In this document: in pieces, positions 16,411 to 26,556 of the stretch
How the letters are laid out: each line of letters opens with the position of its first letter
Numbering within the stretch: the first letter of the stretch is position 1
Assembly (NCBI GenBank): GCA_964404165.1
Contig: CAYOIZ010000008.1
Location: forward strand, 81,903 to 145,902
Direction of reading: 5' to 3'
From: DASYLJ01 sp964404165
GTDB lineage: Bacteria > Desulfobacterota > Binatia > DP-6
Length of the DNA stretch: 64,000 nucleotides
Notes under the pieces: generated by a model
Databases searched by the model: none
What the model saw: the letters and a program-made list of their open reading frames with translations, nothing else
Told to the model about the DNA's origin: nothing
Program-made: the position numbers and the translations under genes

Positions 16411-18986
16411 CGGCGGCCCACAGTCGGCGAGCCCTCGCGTGCGTGGCCGCGTCGTTCGCGACGCTGCTCGTGGTGATCGCCGTCAATACGTCGGGCTGGG
16501 TCGGGCGCACGTTTCCGGGCTTCTTCGTCATGGCCAACGGCGTGGTGGCATCGATCGCCCTGCCGGAGTGGCGTCAGGACGATCCGATGCTGCCCTTCCA
16601 GCTCGAGGTGACCGCGGTGGACGGCGCGCCCGTCCGCGGCGGGCCCGCGGTCTACGAGGTCGTCGCGCGAACCCCACCCGGAACGCGCCACACCTATCTC
16701 GTGCAGGACGCGCGTGGCGTGACGCGCACCGTAGCCGTGCCGTCACGGCAGTTCTCGCGCACCGACTACCTCCTGATCTTCGGCGTCTACCTGCTGACGA
16801 GCGTCGCCTTCCTGAGCCTCGGCCTGCTCGTGCCGTACCTGAAGCCGCGCGATCCGACGGCGGTGGGATTTGCCATCCCCTGCCTGCTGACGGGGCTCTT
16901 CATCCTGACGGCGTGCGATCTCTACGGTCCATCCTGGTTCTTCCGCCTCCATGTCGCCGCCGAGGCGCTGCTGGCGCCGGCGTTCGTGCATCTGAGCCTG
17001 GTCTTCCCGCGCGACCGGCTGCGGCACCGGCGGATGCAGCGGCTGGCGATCGTCTACGCACCGTTCGTCGTGCTGGCCGTCCTCTACGAGCGCGTCCTCT
17101 ACGATCCGGCCGCCTACACCAGCGTCCATCTGCTGGCGACGGCCACGCACGGTCTGGCTGCCGCTGTCATCATCGGGGTGGGCGCGTTCGACCTGCTGAC
17201 CAGCCGCTCGCCCCTGGTGCGCCGGCGTATCGGCATCGTGACGCTCGGCATCCTCGGTGGCTTCGCCCTGCCGGGGATCCTCATGGTGTGGTCCGCCGCG
17301 ACCGGTGGTGCGGTGGCGATCAATGCGGGGGCGTTCACGGCCTTCGTGTTCCCGCTCTGCCTTGCCTACGCCGTCGTCAAACAGAACCTGTTCGATCTGG
17401 ACGTGGTCCTGCGCCGGGCCGTCACCTACGCGATCGTCGTCGTGCTGGTGTGCCTGGCCTACATGGGGACCTTCTGGCTCCTGCAGCGGACGATCCTCGC
17501 GTCCCTGTGGGGATCGCCGTTGCCCATCGCCGCGCTCAACGTGGTCCTGCTGCTCGTGCTCGCGCCGGTGCAGGCGCGGGTCCAGGCGGCCGTCGACCGA
17601 CTGTTCTTCCGTGGCAGCTACGATCCCGAGAGCGAGCTCTCCGACCTGAGCCATCGCCTGTCGGCCGCGCAGACCGAGGCGCAGGTGCGTGCGGCCCTGG
17701 GCGTGGTGCTCGGGCGGGCGCTCGCGCCACGCTTCCTCCGCCTCGCGCGCTATGGCGACGGCCGGTTGGTGGAAACGGACGGTCGGTCGCTCGCGTTGCC
17801 GTCGAAGATGGCGACGGCGCTGCGCACTCGCGGCATCGTGACGCCGTACGACGTCGACCAGTGGGCGGACGCGTCCTCGCGCACGGTCTGGGAACAGCTC
17901 GACGCCGAGCTGCTCCTCGCCGTCGCGAGCGACCAGGACCTGCTCGGGGCCGTCTTCGTGGGAGCGCGTGAGAGCGGTCGACCGTATCGGGTGCTCGACA
18001 TGGTGTTCCTGCGCGCCGCCGCCGGGCAGGTCGCGCTCGGTGTGCGCAACGCCGAAGCCTTCGGTCGCCTCGAGGAGCTCAACGCGAGCCTGGAAGCGCA
18101 GGTGTCGCAGCGCACCGCCGATCTGGAGCGCGCGAACGGCGAGGTGCAGCGGTCGCTCGCCGAGCTGCAGCTGGCCTATGCGCAGCTCGAGCGGAGCCAG
18201 CAGAGCCTGGTGCGGATCGACCGCCTCGCCACGCTCGGACGCGTGGCCGCCGGCGTGGCCCACGAGGTGAACACGCCGCTCGCCGCGGTGATGAACGAGC
18301 TGGCGCTGCTGCAGCGGCTCGCGCGCGAATACCAGGACTCGATCGGCGATCCCGTCGTCACCGCGGAGGACCACCACGCGATCGCGGCCGAGCTCGAACG
18401 TGGCGTCGCGGCGGCGACCGCGTGGGCGAAGAAGGCGGCGGCCTACATCCGTCGCATGAAGCTGCACAGCCGCGAACCGGGCACGCCCACGACGACGCCC
18501 TTCGCCGTGCGTGCCGTGGTGGAGGACGTCCGGGGGCTTCTCGAGCATCGCCTGCGCGCCCTCGATTGTCGCATCGAGCTGCACGAGAGCGCCCCGGGGA
18601 CGACCTTGCGGGGTGATGCGACGCGGCTCGGCCAGGTGCTGGTGAATCTCGTGGCCAACGCGCTCGACGCGTACGAGGATTCGGGGCGGCCTGCGACGCC
18701 GATCGTGATCCGGGCGCGTGCGGACGCGTCGGGCACGGTGCTCGAGGTCGAGGACGGCGCCGGCGGTATGGCGCCCGACGTGGCCGCGCGCGTGTTCGAC
18801 GAGCTCTACACGACGAAGGAGCCGGGCCGAGGCACGGGGCTGGGGTTGTGGATCTCGCGGAGCCTGGTCGAGGAGGCATTCGGGGGAACGCTCGTCCTGG
18901 AGACGGAGGAAGGCGCGGGCAGTCGCTTCGTCATCACGGTCCCCGCCGGCAGCGAGGAGCGGGCCCGACCTCGCCATGTGGCGTGA
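16407..18986 (+). CDS. Membrane-bound sensor histidine kinase
   Basis: An 859-residue kinase. An N-terminal hydrophobic segment is followed by an outer loop with a PDZ-like stretch (LEVTAVDGAPVRGG). Then come about eight membrane segments (residues roughly 120-400), a GAF-like region and a coiled coil (LEELNASLEAQVSQRTADLE). The HisKA domain has His619 (GVAHEVNTPLAAV) and the HATPase domain has NLVANALDAY, DGAGGM and GTGLGLWISRSL. It probably senses an envelope or lipid signal. Its ATG overlaps the lnt stop by 4 nt. The absence of its own regulator next door suggests phosphotransfer to the receiver of the gene at 13748, which is inference. Confidence 0.92.
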   Translation: MTAAHSRRALACVAASFATLLVVIAVNTSGWVGRTFPGFFVMANGVVASIALPEWRQDDPMLPFQLEVTAVDGAPVRGGPAVYEVVARTPPGTRHTYLVQDARGVTRTVAVPSRQFSRTDYLLIFGVYLLTSVAFLSLGLLVPYLKPRDPTAVGFAIPCLLTGLFILTACDLYGPSWFFRLHVAAEALLAPAFVHLSLVFPRDRLRHRRMQRLAIVYAPFVVLAVLYERVLYDPAAYTSVHLLATATHGLAAAVIIGVGAFDLLTSRSPLVRRRIGIVTLGILGGFALPGILMVWSAATGGAVAINAGAFTAFVFPLCLAYAVVKQNLFDLDVVLRRAVTYAIVVVLVCLAYMGTFWLLQRTILASLWGSPLPIAALNVVLLLVLAPVQARVQAAVDRLFFRGSYDPESELSDLSHRLSAAQTEAQVRAALGVVLGRALAPRFLRLARYGDGRLVETDGRSLALPSKMATALRTRGIVTPYDVDQWADASSRTVWEQLDAELLLAVASDQDLLGAVFVGARESGRPYRVLDMVFLRAAAGQVALGVRNAEAFGRLEELNASLEAQVSQRTADLERANGEVQRSLAELQLAYAQLERSQQSLVRIDRLATLGRVAAGVAHEVNTPLAAVMNELALLQRLAREYQDSIGDPVVTAEDHHAIAAELERGVAAATAWAKKAAAYIRRMKLHSREPGTPTTTPFAVRAVVEDVRGLLEHRLRALDCRIELHESAPGTTLRGDATRLGQVLVNLVANALDAYEDSGRPATPIVIRARADASGTVLEVEDGAGGMAPDVAARVFDELYTTKEPGRGTGLGLWISRSLVEEAFGGTLVLETEEGAGSRFVITVPAGSEERARPRHVA

Positions 18987-19124
18987 GGGGTGCCGGTACC
19001 CGCGTGACGCCGCGACGATGTGTCGACGGTCCTCCATCTAGGGAGTTGCCGGAGCATCAAGCGTGGATAGTGGATCTCAAATTGCACTCACCGTCGGTTC
19101 CACCGCGTAGTCGAGGAGCCGCTC

Positions 19125-20462
19125 ATGCGCCGGAGTCCGTTCATTCTCGTCCTGGGAGCCGTCGGCACGCTGATGTGTCGTGTGCCGGCCGCCGATGCCG
19201 GGTGTGGGTGCGAGAAGGCCCCACCGGCAGTCGCCGCGGTCCGCCCGGCGTTCGCCTCCCCGGGCGACGAGGTCTCCATCTTTGCCGCGGGGCTCGTCGA
19301 GGGCGCCGCGTACACCGTGGCCTTCGGCGGCCTTGGTGGCGCGGAGGTCCCGGCGACCGCGATCGTGCGTCGCGATCTGGCAGACGGCGTCGCGAAGGCG
19401 CAGCTCGTCGTCGCCGCGCCGGCGCTCCCCCCCGGACCGACGCAGCTGTCGGTGACCGCGGTGGCGGGTGGCGCCGTCCTGCTCGACGTCGCGTCGAGCG
19501 ACTTCACGATGCTGCAGGCGGCCGTCGAGCTCGGCAACCGCAACGGGAAGACCATCGCGCGCTGCTACCGTGCCGCCGTCGGCGCCGACGGCGTGGCGTA
19601 CTTTCCGCTCGACATCTCCGGCATCGTGGATCGCATGATCTTCAGCGGCGTGGGCAAGGGCGGATTTCCGCTGCACTTCGGCGCCGAGGACATCGTCATC
19701 TACAACACCCAGGGCGTGCTGATGCAGCTCCTCGGACCGGACGCCGCGGGTATCTATTCGATCGAGGACGTCGACGACGAGTCACCGCCGAACGCCGAAG
19801 AGCAGGGCCCGAGCAGCTTCCGGCTCACCTACGATCGACACGAGTTCCAGACCTACCAGACGCTGCACACGACCGATCCGAACTACCTGCTCGATCCGCT
19901 GGACCCGAACTGGCACGTGGACGGGACGCGCCACGTCGATCACTACCATCTCGTGGTGGCGATCACCGGCATCTTCAAGGGCGGGACGGTTCCGGAGGCG
20001 CCGAGCGCGGGACCCTTCGTCCTGCGTCTGGCGACGACCGTCGCCGACGATCCCAACGGGCATGTCGCGGTCACGCGCATCGACTGGAGCGACGATTGCG
20101 GGCCGGCACCGGTCGATGGCACCACGACCACCACGACGCTGCCGCCCGGCGACGGGACCTGCGCGACCTGCGACGATGCGGCCGGCCTGTGTGGCGATGC
20201 GACGATCGCCGCCTGCGACGGTGTCACGATACCGGCGGCCGTCGGTCGCAGCCTCGTGAAGGGCTGTCGGCTCCTCGAGCGCGCCGATGGCGCCGCCGGC
20301 CGCCGTCGGCGGCGGCTCGTGACGAAGCTCGGACGCATGCTCGACCGGACGGAATCGTGGCTCGGACGTCCCGCGGCGACGCGTGAGATGTCCGCCACGT
20401 GCCTGGAGGCGATCGCTGCGGCCGTCGACGATCTGCGCGGTGGAATGGCCGGCGTGCCGTAG
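19125..20462 (+). CDS. Secreted protein with Thr-rich linker and Cys C-terminal module
   Basis: A 445-residue protein with a signal peptide (cleavage near ADA-GCGC) and an early Cys cluster (GCGCEK). A first beta-rich domain (about 35-130) resembles an Ig-like/TIG fold, and a central uncharacterised domain (about 135-330) contains HVDHYHLVV. A linker of repeated Thr ending LPP (about residue 335) leads to a C-terminal module with CATC, CGD, a further Cys pair and an Arg-rich helix. Proteins at 21070-23286 and 28852-30519 share linker or Cys-tail features. GAGGAG 6 nt upstream supports the ATG. The function is unknown; cell-surface location is likely. Confidence 0.82.
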   Translation: MRRSPFILVLGAVGTLMCRVPAADAGCGCEKAPPAVAAVRPAFASPGDEVSIFAAGLVEGAAYTVAFGGLGGAEVPATAIVRRDLADGVAKAQLVVAAPALPPGPTQLSVTAVAGGAVLLDVASSDFTMLQAAVELGNRNGKTIARCYRAAVGADGVAYFPLDISGIVDRMIFSGVGKGGFPLHFGAEDIVIYNTQGVLMQLLGPDAAGIYSIEDVDDESPPNAEEQGPSSFRLTYDRHEFQTYQTLHTTDPNYLLDPLDPNWHVDGTRHVDHYHLVVAITGIFKGGTVPEAPSAGPFVLRLATTVADDPNGHVAVTRIDWSDDCGPAPVDGTTTTTTLPPGDGTCATCDDAAGLCGDATIAACDGVTIPAAVGRSLVKGCRLLERADGAAGRRRRRLVTKLGRMLDRTESWLGRPAATREMSATCLEAIAAAVDDLRGGMAGVP

Positions 20463-20465
20463 ACG

Positions 20466-21053
20466 TCAGCGCAGGCCGGCCCGGTAGAACGGGACGAGGA
20501 ATCCGGCGATGGCGTTCACGCGCGCCTTCTCGTCGGCGTCGGGATCCCAGGTGCCCAGCACGAGCGAGGTGAGGGTCGTGCGTGCGGCGTCGCCGGCCGC
20601 GACACCCGCCTGTGCCAGGTTCATGTCGACGGTGGCTCGCGCGTTGCGCCGGCGCGCGTCGCGATCGACGCCGGCGGGAGGCGTGCCGTCGCCGAACCGC
20701 TCCACCAGGGCGTCGGCGACGGCCTGGTCGGCGTCGAAGGCCAGCGTGAGGAACCGGGGGATGGAAGCCGGCCCCGACCGATAGCCGCGGCCGACGGCGG
20801 CGATCGTCGCAACGACGTCGGGCGAGTCGTCGAGGTTGCGCAGGCGCACCGCCGCGAGGACGGCGGTCGCCATCGCGTCGGTCGCAGCGGGGAGGTCGCG
20901 TGCGGCCGCGGTGGCGCCGCGCGCCGCCGGAACGGCGGTCGAACGGGCCCGCTTCGGTTTGGTTGCCTTGACCGTGGCGGTGGTCTTCCGCTTCGCCGCG
21001 GGCTTGGATCTCGCGGTCGTGCGGTCCCCGCCCGTCGCCTTCGCCTTTGCCAT
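20466..21053 (-). CDS. Hypothetical protein with histone-like basic N-terminus
   Basis: A 195-residue protein in two parts. The first 45 residues are Lys/Ala/Thr-rich (AKRKTTATVKATKPKRA), like the DNA-binding tails of bacterial histone H1-like proteins. The remaining 150 residues form a helical domain with no family that I recognise (MATAVLAAVRLRNLDD, GYRSGPASIPRFLTLAF). It converges on the secreted protein gene with only 3 bp between stop codons. It lies 16 bp after the stop of the Cys-rich protein upstream on the same strand, so it may be co-transcribed with it. A nucleoid role is only a guess from the tail. Confidence 0.72.
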   Translation of the reverse strand: MAKAKATGGDRTTARSKPAAKRKTTATVKATKPKRARSTAVPAARGATAAARDLPAATDAMATAVLAAVRLRNLDDSPDVVATIAAVGRGYRSGPASIPRFLTLAFDADQAVADALVERFGDGTPPAGVDRDARRRNARATVDMNLAQAGVAAGDAARTTLTSLVLGTWDPDADEKARVNAIAGFLVPFYRAGLR

Positions 21054-21069
21054 CGTCCACCCCCGTCGA

Positions 21070-23286
21070 TCAGAGCGTCTTCAGCAGGGTCTTCATGTCC
21101 CGGGCGATCGGCTCACCGAGCGCCTGCAGCGCGTCCCGCGTCGCCTGCGGAATGATCTTCGTCCCGGTGCGCGAGCGGACGCGGAAGTTGAAGCTCACCA
21201 TCTTGCGGAAGCCCTTGTGCAGGGAGTTCTTCACCTTCTTGCGCTTGCCCCCGACCAGGCGCTGCGCGGTGCGCGTCTTGTCGAGCGCCTTCACCGACGC
21301 CCGCTCGAGCTGCGCCTTGGTCTTGCCGAGATCCTGCGCGCCTTTCACCAGGGCGACGAGCTTCTCCAGGCGACAGATGATCGACTCGAACGTCGCCGCG
21401 TCCGGACCGTCGCATCCGGTCGGCAGGGTGGTCGTCGTCGTGCCGCCGGGGCCGAGCACCACGGTGCGTGTCGCCGGCGGCGGCTCGCACGAGTTGCTGC
21501 AGAGGCCGAGGTTCTCGTTCTCGGTGGAGCAGACGCGACAGAAGCCGGCGTCGCTGTCGAAGAAGCAGCTCGCGTTCAGACCGTCGCCCGCACCCTGCCA
21601 GGCGATGGCGCACGACACCTGATCGTCGGCCAGGAACTCGCAGCCCGCCGACGACAGGTCGCCGGTGAAGATGGTGCGCGACGCGTCGTCGCAGCCGCCG
21701 CAGTCGTTGGGGCAGGGATCCTCGCCCATCTCGTTGCGCCCGCAGCCGATGCAGGTGCTCGGCGTCTCGGCGAGGCAGACCGCGGCGCGGCCGTTGCGGT
21801 CGAAGTACCACGCCTCGTTGCAGGCCTCGGCGTCACCGGCGAGCGTGCTGCAGAGCGTGCTGTCGGGGCCGCCGAGGCCGGTCGGGTGTGCCGGGTTCTT
21901 GCACGTGATGTCGCGGCACTGGTCCTCGGCGAGGACCTCCATCGTGCCGGCGCTGCCGATGAAGTAGCCCGGGCTGTCGTTGTTGAGCGTCTGGAGGATC
22001 GCGTCGCTCACGTTCGGGAGCCGGGAGACACCGGTGGGCGTGAGCTCGAGCCCGTCACGGCAGGTATTCCCGTTGCGCGACGACACGCCGGGCAGCACCG
22101 CGCCCAGCCAGGCGAAGCCCCGCTCGAGTCGTCCCTGCGCGTGGACGAACAGTCCACCGCCACCGGCGACGAAGGTGGCGAGCTCGGTGGAGCGCGCGTT
22201 CACCGCCGCGACCTGCAACGTCGTGATGCCGGCGTGCGGCCCGTCGGTCTCCTGACTCGGCATGTAGACGATACCGGCGTCGCCGATCTTCGGTGTCCCG
22301 GTGCCGGCGAAGAACGCGTCGATGGCGTCGAGCTCGGTGATGGTGGTGCGGCTCCAGCCAAGGCCGGGGAGCGTGGACTCGTCGAAACCGTGGTCGAAGC
22401 CGCCGGCGGCGGTCGTCTGGTTGCAGCCGATGCAGACGGCCACCTTCTTGCCGTTCGTCACCAGTGACCCGACGCGATCGAAGCCGTCCTGGATGAAGAG
22501 GAAGCCGCCCTGATTCACCTCGGTGCCGTCGTAGTAGAAGCACTGCGCCGGCACGAAGCCTTCGGCAAGGTACCAGGTGGATTCGCAGGCGCTCTGGTTG
22601 TCGGACAATGCGACGCAGCCGTCGTCGCCGAACCCGTTGGCGTAGGTGGTGCGGGCGGGGTTGTCGCAGGTGACGCACGTGTTGGTGCAGGCGTTTGCCA
22701 GTCGCTCGCCGACGCCGCAGGCGTGGCACTCACCGGCGGCGTAGAAGCAGGTGACGGGCACGCCGTTGGAGGAGAGCTGATAGGCCGTCTCGCAGGTCGC
22801 CTGGTTGCCGTCGTACGCGCGGCACGAGTCGGGAAACGAGCCGCCCGCGAAGGTGATGCGGGCGCCGTCGCGGCAGGGCAGGCAGGAATTCGTGCAGAGG
22901 CTGTTCAGCTGGTTGTCGGCGACGCAGACGGAGCAGATCCCGGCCTGGTAGTAGCAGCTGAAGGGCACGTTCTGCTGGGTGGTCTGCCAGGCGTCTTCGC
23001 AGGCGGCCTGGTTGCCGTCGAACTGCGAGCATCCGGTGGTGGTGTTGTCGCCGGCGAACGTGGGTCGGCCGTCGTCCTGACAGACGGTGCAGTCGTTCTG
23101 GCAGAGGCCGGCGAGGTCGCGGTCGGCGTTGCAGCCGCGGCACAGGTTGGCGTCGAAGCTGCCGTACGCATCGGGGGCGAGCCCGTCGATCAGCATCGGC
23201 CCGTCCGCCCGCGCCCCGCGGGGGATCGTCAGGGCCAGGAGCAGGAGGAACAGCAGGCGCGGACGATCGGACGAGGTACGACGCAT
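21070..23286 (-). CDS. Large secreted protein with repeated Cys modules and Thr linker
   Basis: A 738-residue protein with a Sec signal peptide (LLFLLLLALTIPRGARA). It contains at least four repeats of a module of about 65 residues with the pattern CxxC..C...C..C, then T-F-x-G, then GC..., NQ-x-xC-x-x-A-(W/Y), C-(F/Y)-(Y/F) and CxxC. Three are N-terminal and one is near residue 590. Between them is a domain of about 200 residues that includes GIVYMPSQETDG and AGGGGLFVHAQG, reminiscent of a glutamine-amidotransferase-like fold. A TTTTTLP linker precedes a basic C-terminal helical tail. A surface or matrix protein is likely. ATG 23286 is the start; the longer open frame upstream is antisense to other genes. 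Confidence 0.82.
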   Translation of the reverse strand: MRRTSSDRPRLLFLLLLALTIPRGARADGPMLIDGLAPDAYGSFDANLCRGCNADRDLAGLCQNDCTVCQDDGRPTFAGDNTTTGCSQFDGNQAACEDAWQTTQQNVPFSCYYQAGICSVCVADNQLNSLCTNSCLPCRDGARITFAGGSFPDSCRAYDGNQATCETAYQLSSNGVPVTCFYAAGECHACGVGERLANACTNTCVTCDNPARTTYANGFGDDGCVALSDNQSACESTWYLAEGFVPAQCFYYDGTEVNQGGFLFIQDGFDRVGSLVTNGKKVAVCIGCNQTTAAGGFDHGFDESTLPGLGWSRTTITELDAIDAFFAGTGTPKIGDAGIVYMPSQETDGPHAGITTLQVAAVNARSTELATFVAGGGGLFVHAQGRLERGFAWLGAVLPGVSSRNGNTCRDGLELTPTGVSRLPNVSDAILQTLNNDSPGYFIGSAGTMEVLAEDQCRDITCKNPAHPTGLGGPDSTLCSTLAGDAEACNEAWYFDRNGRAAVCLAETPSTCIGCGRNEMGEDPCPNDCGGCDDASRTIFTGDLSSAGCEFLADDQVSCAIAWQGAGDGLNASCFFDSDAGFCRVCSTENENLGLCSNSCEPPPATRTVVLGPGGTTTTTLPTGCDGPDAATFESIICRLEKLVALVKGAQDLGKTKAQLERASVKALDKTRTAQRLVGGKRKKVKNSLHKGFRKMVSFNFRVRSRTGTKIIPQATRDALQALGEPIARDMKTLLKTL

Positions 23287-23348
23287 GCCCGTCCCTACGG
23301 CCGGAGTGGGGATGGGGTCAAGGAGTTCTTGCCAGCCGGCAAGTTGGC

Positions 23349-24419
23349 TCACTGGCGCCGCAACGATGGCGCCGCACGCCCGCACACCAGCGGCAGATCG
23401 AGGTAGGTCCTGATCCCCGGCTCCGCCCCGCACACGTACGGGATCGCGTTCACGCAGTGCATGGCCGTCGCCACGATGCCGCGGTTCCGCGCCAGGCCTT
23501 CGGCGATCGACGCCGGATGCAGCTCGTGGAACGTGGTCCGGACCGGTGGGTCGCCGCGAATCTCGACCTCGAAGCGCTCGCCCTCGGGGCCGAAGCGCCA
23601 GGGTGGATCGAGGTGCTCCTCGCCCATGAACCAGTTGGTGCGCACGGTGACGAACGGCGCCCCGTCGATCGTGCCCTCCCACGTGAAGCGATGCGCCGCG
23701 ATGCGGCCGGGCGGGATGGGCCCGATCGGAGAGTCGATGGGCGCCGTCGCGACGGCGACCTCGTGGCGTGTGCGCTTCTCGGGGTCGAGCCGCGCGCCGA
23801 GCGCGTGGGCCACCATGTCGATCGACTGGCCGAAGCCGATGCCGAGGAACGCCAGCATCGGGCTCTGCGCCGCCTCCTCGGGCGTCTTCCCGAAGAGCAT
23901 GATGTCGCGCACCACGTCGACGGCACCGTAGGTGCGCAGATCGGAGAACTCCTCGGCGCGCACGTGCGTCACCGCGCGCGACAGGGCGGAGAGCATCAGC
24001 GGAAAGCGCTCGGTGATGCCGCCGGGATGGATGCCCGTCCCGTGCAGCGTGACGCCGCCGTCGCGACACGCCGCTTCCACGTCCGCGACGTCGACCGTCC
24101 CCCAGGGAAAGAACCAGCCGAGTGGCGTGACGACGTTCTTCCCCGAGCGCAGGATGCGCACCACGTCGTCCGTCTGCGCCATGATCGGGCTGTAGAGGAC
24201 GCAGTCGGCCTCGAGGGCGAGGAGGGCGTCGACGTCCGTGGTCGCCGTGACGCCGAGCGGTCCGATGCCGGCGATGTCGCCCGCGTCGCGCCCGGCCTTG
24301 GTGCGGCTGTGGACCCAGCAGCCGACCAGCTCGAGCTCGGGATGGTCGGCGATGCCTTCGATCGCGGCGCGGCCGACGCCGCCGGTGGCCCACTGGATGA
24401 CGCGCAGGGGGGTCGACAT
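23349..24419 (-). CDS. NAD(P)-binding oxidoreductase, dihydrodipicolinate-reductase-like
   Basis: A 356-residue protein with an N-terminal Rossmann region (RVIQWATGGVGRAAIEGI, residues 6-23). It has the spacing seen in the amine-dehydrogenase / dihydrodipicolinate-reductase-like family common in mycobacteria and environmental bacteria. A second domain contains HGTGIHPGGITERFP. The enzyme probably reduces or oxidises an imine or keto substrate with NAD(P)H. It is not the lysine-pathway DapB: it is longer and lacks the DapB signature. The start at ATG 24419 leaves 67 bp to the divergent TMEM175 gene, which must hold both promoters. Confidence 0.86.
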   Translation of the reverse strand: MSTPLRVIQWATGGVGRAAIEGIADHPELELVGCWVHSRTKAGRDAGDIAGIGPLGVTATTDVDALLALEADCVLYSPIMAQTDDVVRILRSGKNVVTPLGWFFPWGTVDVADVEAACRDGGVTLHGTGIHPGGITERFPLMLSALSRAVTHVRAEEFSDLRTYGAVDVVRDIMLFGKTPEEAAQSPMLAFLGIGFGQSIDMVAHALGARLDPEKRTRHEVAVATAPIDSPIGPIPPGRIAAHRFTWEGTIDGAPFVTVRTNWFMGEEHLDPPWRFGPEGERFEVEIRGDPPVRTTFHELHPASIAEGLARNRGIVATAMHCVNAIPYVCGAEPGIRTYLDLPLVCGRAAPSLRRQ

Positions 24420-24486
24420 GACGACCGAGTGACACGCGGGCGGGCGTCTCGGCAAGGCTCGGGGCGTTCGTGTAGGGAGGGTCGCC

Positions 24487-25077
<591 letters not shown>

Positions 25078-25237
25078 CGCTCGCGGCCGAGGCGGAGCCC
25101 CCGCCCAGTGGCGTCGGCGCGTGCGGTCTGTTTCTCTGGGCGAGGAATGGCAGAACCGGTCACCTCGAGTCGCGGCACGAATCCCATTCCGACATGGCCA
25201 CGCGCGGGACGTCGTGCCGCCGTCTGAGGCCCGCACG

Positions 25238-26500
25238 TTGGCGCGGCCCGCAGGCGCCGCCGCCCCCCGTGTCTTCCACGGCTGGTACATCGTCCTCACC
25301 GCCTTCGTCTGCCACGCCGTCAACGTCGGCCTCATGTTCTACGCCTGGAGCGTGTTCCTCACGCCGCTCGCCGCCGCGTTCGGGAGCCGGGCGCGCGTCG
25401 CCGGCGCGTACTCCCTGACGCAGTTCGCGTGCGCGGCGTACGGTCTCCTCGTCGGTCGCATCGTCGACATGCACGGGGCCCGTCGTGTCGAGGTGATCGG
25501 CGCGATCGCCCTCGCGACCGGGTTCGCGGCGCTGTCCTTCGCCGACTCGCTGCCCATGCTCTACCTCTGCATGGCCGGACCGGTGGCGCTCGGGTCCGTC
25601 TGTATCGGCGCGCTCCCGAACAACGCCGCGGTCGCGCGCTGGTTCGTGGCGCATCGCGGACGGGCGCTCGGGATCGCGACGGCGGGCATCTCGGCGGGTG
25701 GCATCGTCCTGGCACCGCTCGCCCAGTACCTGATCGAGCATGGGGGCTGGCGCTTCGCCTACCGTGTGCTCGCGCTGCTGGTGCTCGTCCTCGTGCTGCC
25801 GCCCGTGCTCGCCTTCATGCGCCGCGATCCGGCGGATCTCGGACTCCTCCCCGACGGTCGTCCCGCCCCGGCGGGCGCCGGGGCGGCCAGCCTCGAGGCG
25901 GTCGAGCGCGAGATCGAGCGCTCCGTGCGGCCCGACGTGGCCGTGCGGCAGGCGAGCTTCTGGCTGCTGGCCCTGGCCTTCGGCCTCACCATGGCCGGCC
26001 TGGCGGGCGTGCTCCTCTACCAGATTCCGCTCCTCATCGACCGCGGCATGCCGCCGACACAGGCGTCGTGGGTGCTCGGCGCAACCGCCGCGATGGGTGT
26101 CGTCGGCAAGCTCGGCTTCGGGGCGCTGCTCGATCGCTACGACCAGCGCCGGGTCGCCGCCGTCTGCTTCGTCCTCCAGGCGGCGGGAGTGCTGCTCTTG
26201 TGGCAGACGACGAGCACGCCGGCGCTGGTCTGCTACGTGATCCTCTACGGCTACAGCATGGGCGGCAACGCCACCTTGATGGCGAGCCTGACGGCGCAGG
26301 TGTTCGGTCGCGTGCACTACGGCGCGATCTCGGGCCGCATGACGCCGTTCGTGGTGATGGCGCAGGCGATCGGGGTGCCGGCCACCGGCTGGCTGCGCGA
26401 CGTCACCGGCGGCTTCGATGCGGCGCTCGCGTCGATCATCGTCGCGGCGCTCGTCGCGGCGGGGGTGGTGCTGCAGGTGCGTCTGCCGGCGCATCGGTAA
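25238..26500 (+). CDS. MFS transporter
   Basis: A major facilitator of 420 residues if begun at TTG 25238. It has 12 predicted segments starting with HGWYIVLTAFVCHAVNVGL, the loop GRIVDMHGARRV between helices 2 and 3, and a central loop rich in Glu/Arg. This resembles the monocarboxylate/oxalate-type MFS group (GVLLYQIPLLIDRGMPP). The frame is open from ATG 25046, but the first 64 codons have no membrane character and overlap the previous gene. TTG 25238 has GAGG about 8 nt upstream and gives the usual family length; GTG 25214 is another option. It probably moves a small organic anion. The acyl-CoA dehydrogenase genes follow. Confidence 0.9.
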   Translation: MARPAGAAAPRVFHGWYIVLTAFVCHAVNVGLMFYAWSVFLTPLAAAFGSRARVAGAYSLTQFACAAYGLLVGRIVDMHGARRVEVIGAIALATGFAALSFADSLPMLYLCMAGPVALGSVCIGALPNNAAVARWFVAHRGRALGIATAGISAGGIVLAPLAQYLIEHGGWRFAYRVLALLVLVLVLPPVLAFMRRDPADLGLLPDGRPAPAGAGAASLEAVEREIERSVRPDVAVRQASFWLLALAFGLTMAGLAGVLLYQIPLLIDRGMPPTQASWVLGATAAMGVVGKLGFGALLDRYDQRRVAAVCFVLQAAGVLLLWQTTSTPALVCYVILYGYSMGGNATLMASLTAQVFGRVHYGAISGRMTPFVVMAQAIGVPATGWLRDVTGGFDAALASIIVAALVAAGVVLQVRLPAHR

Positions 26501-26556
26501 TCGAGCGCTCGTTCGGCTTGCGTGCCCGAACGGCATCGCGTATCCGTTCCGCCCGC

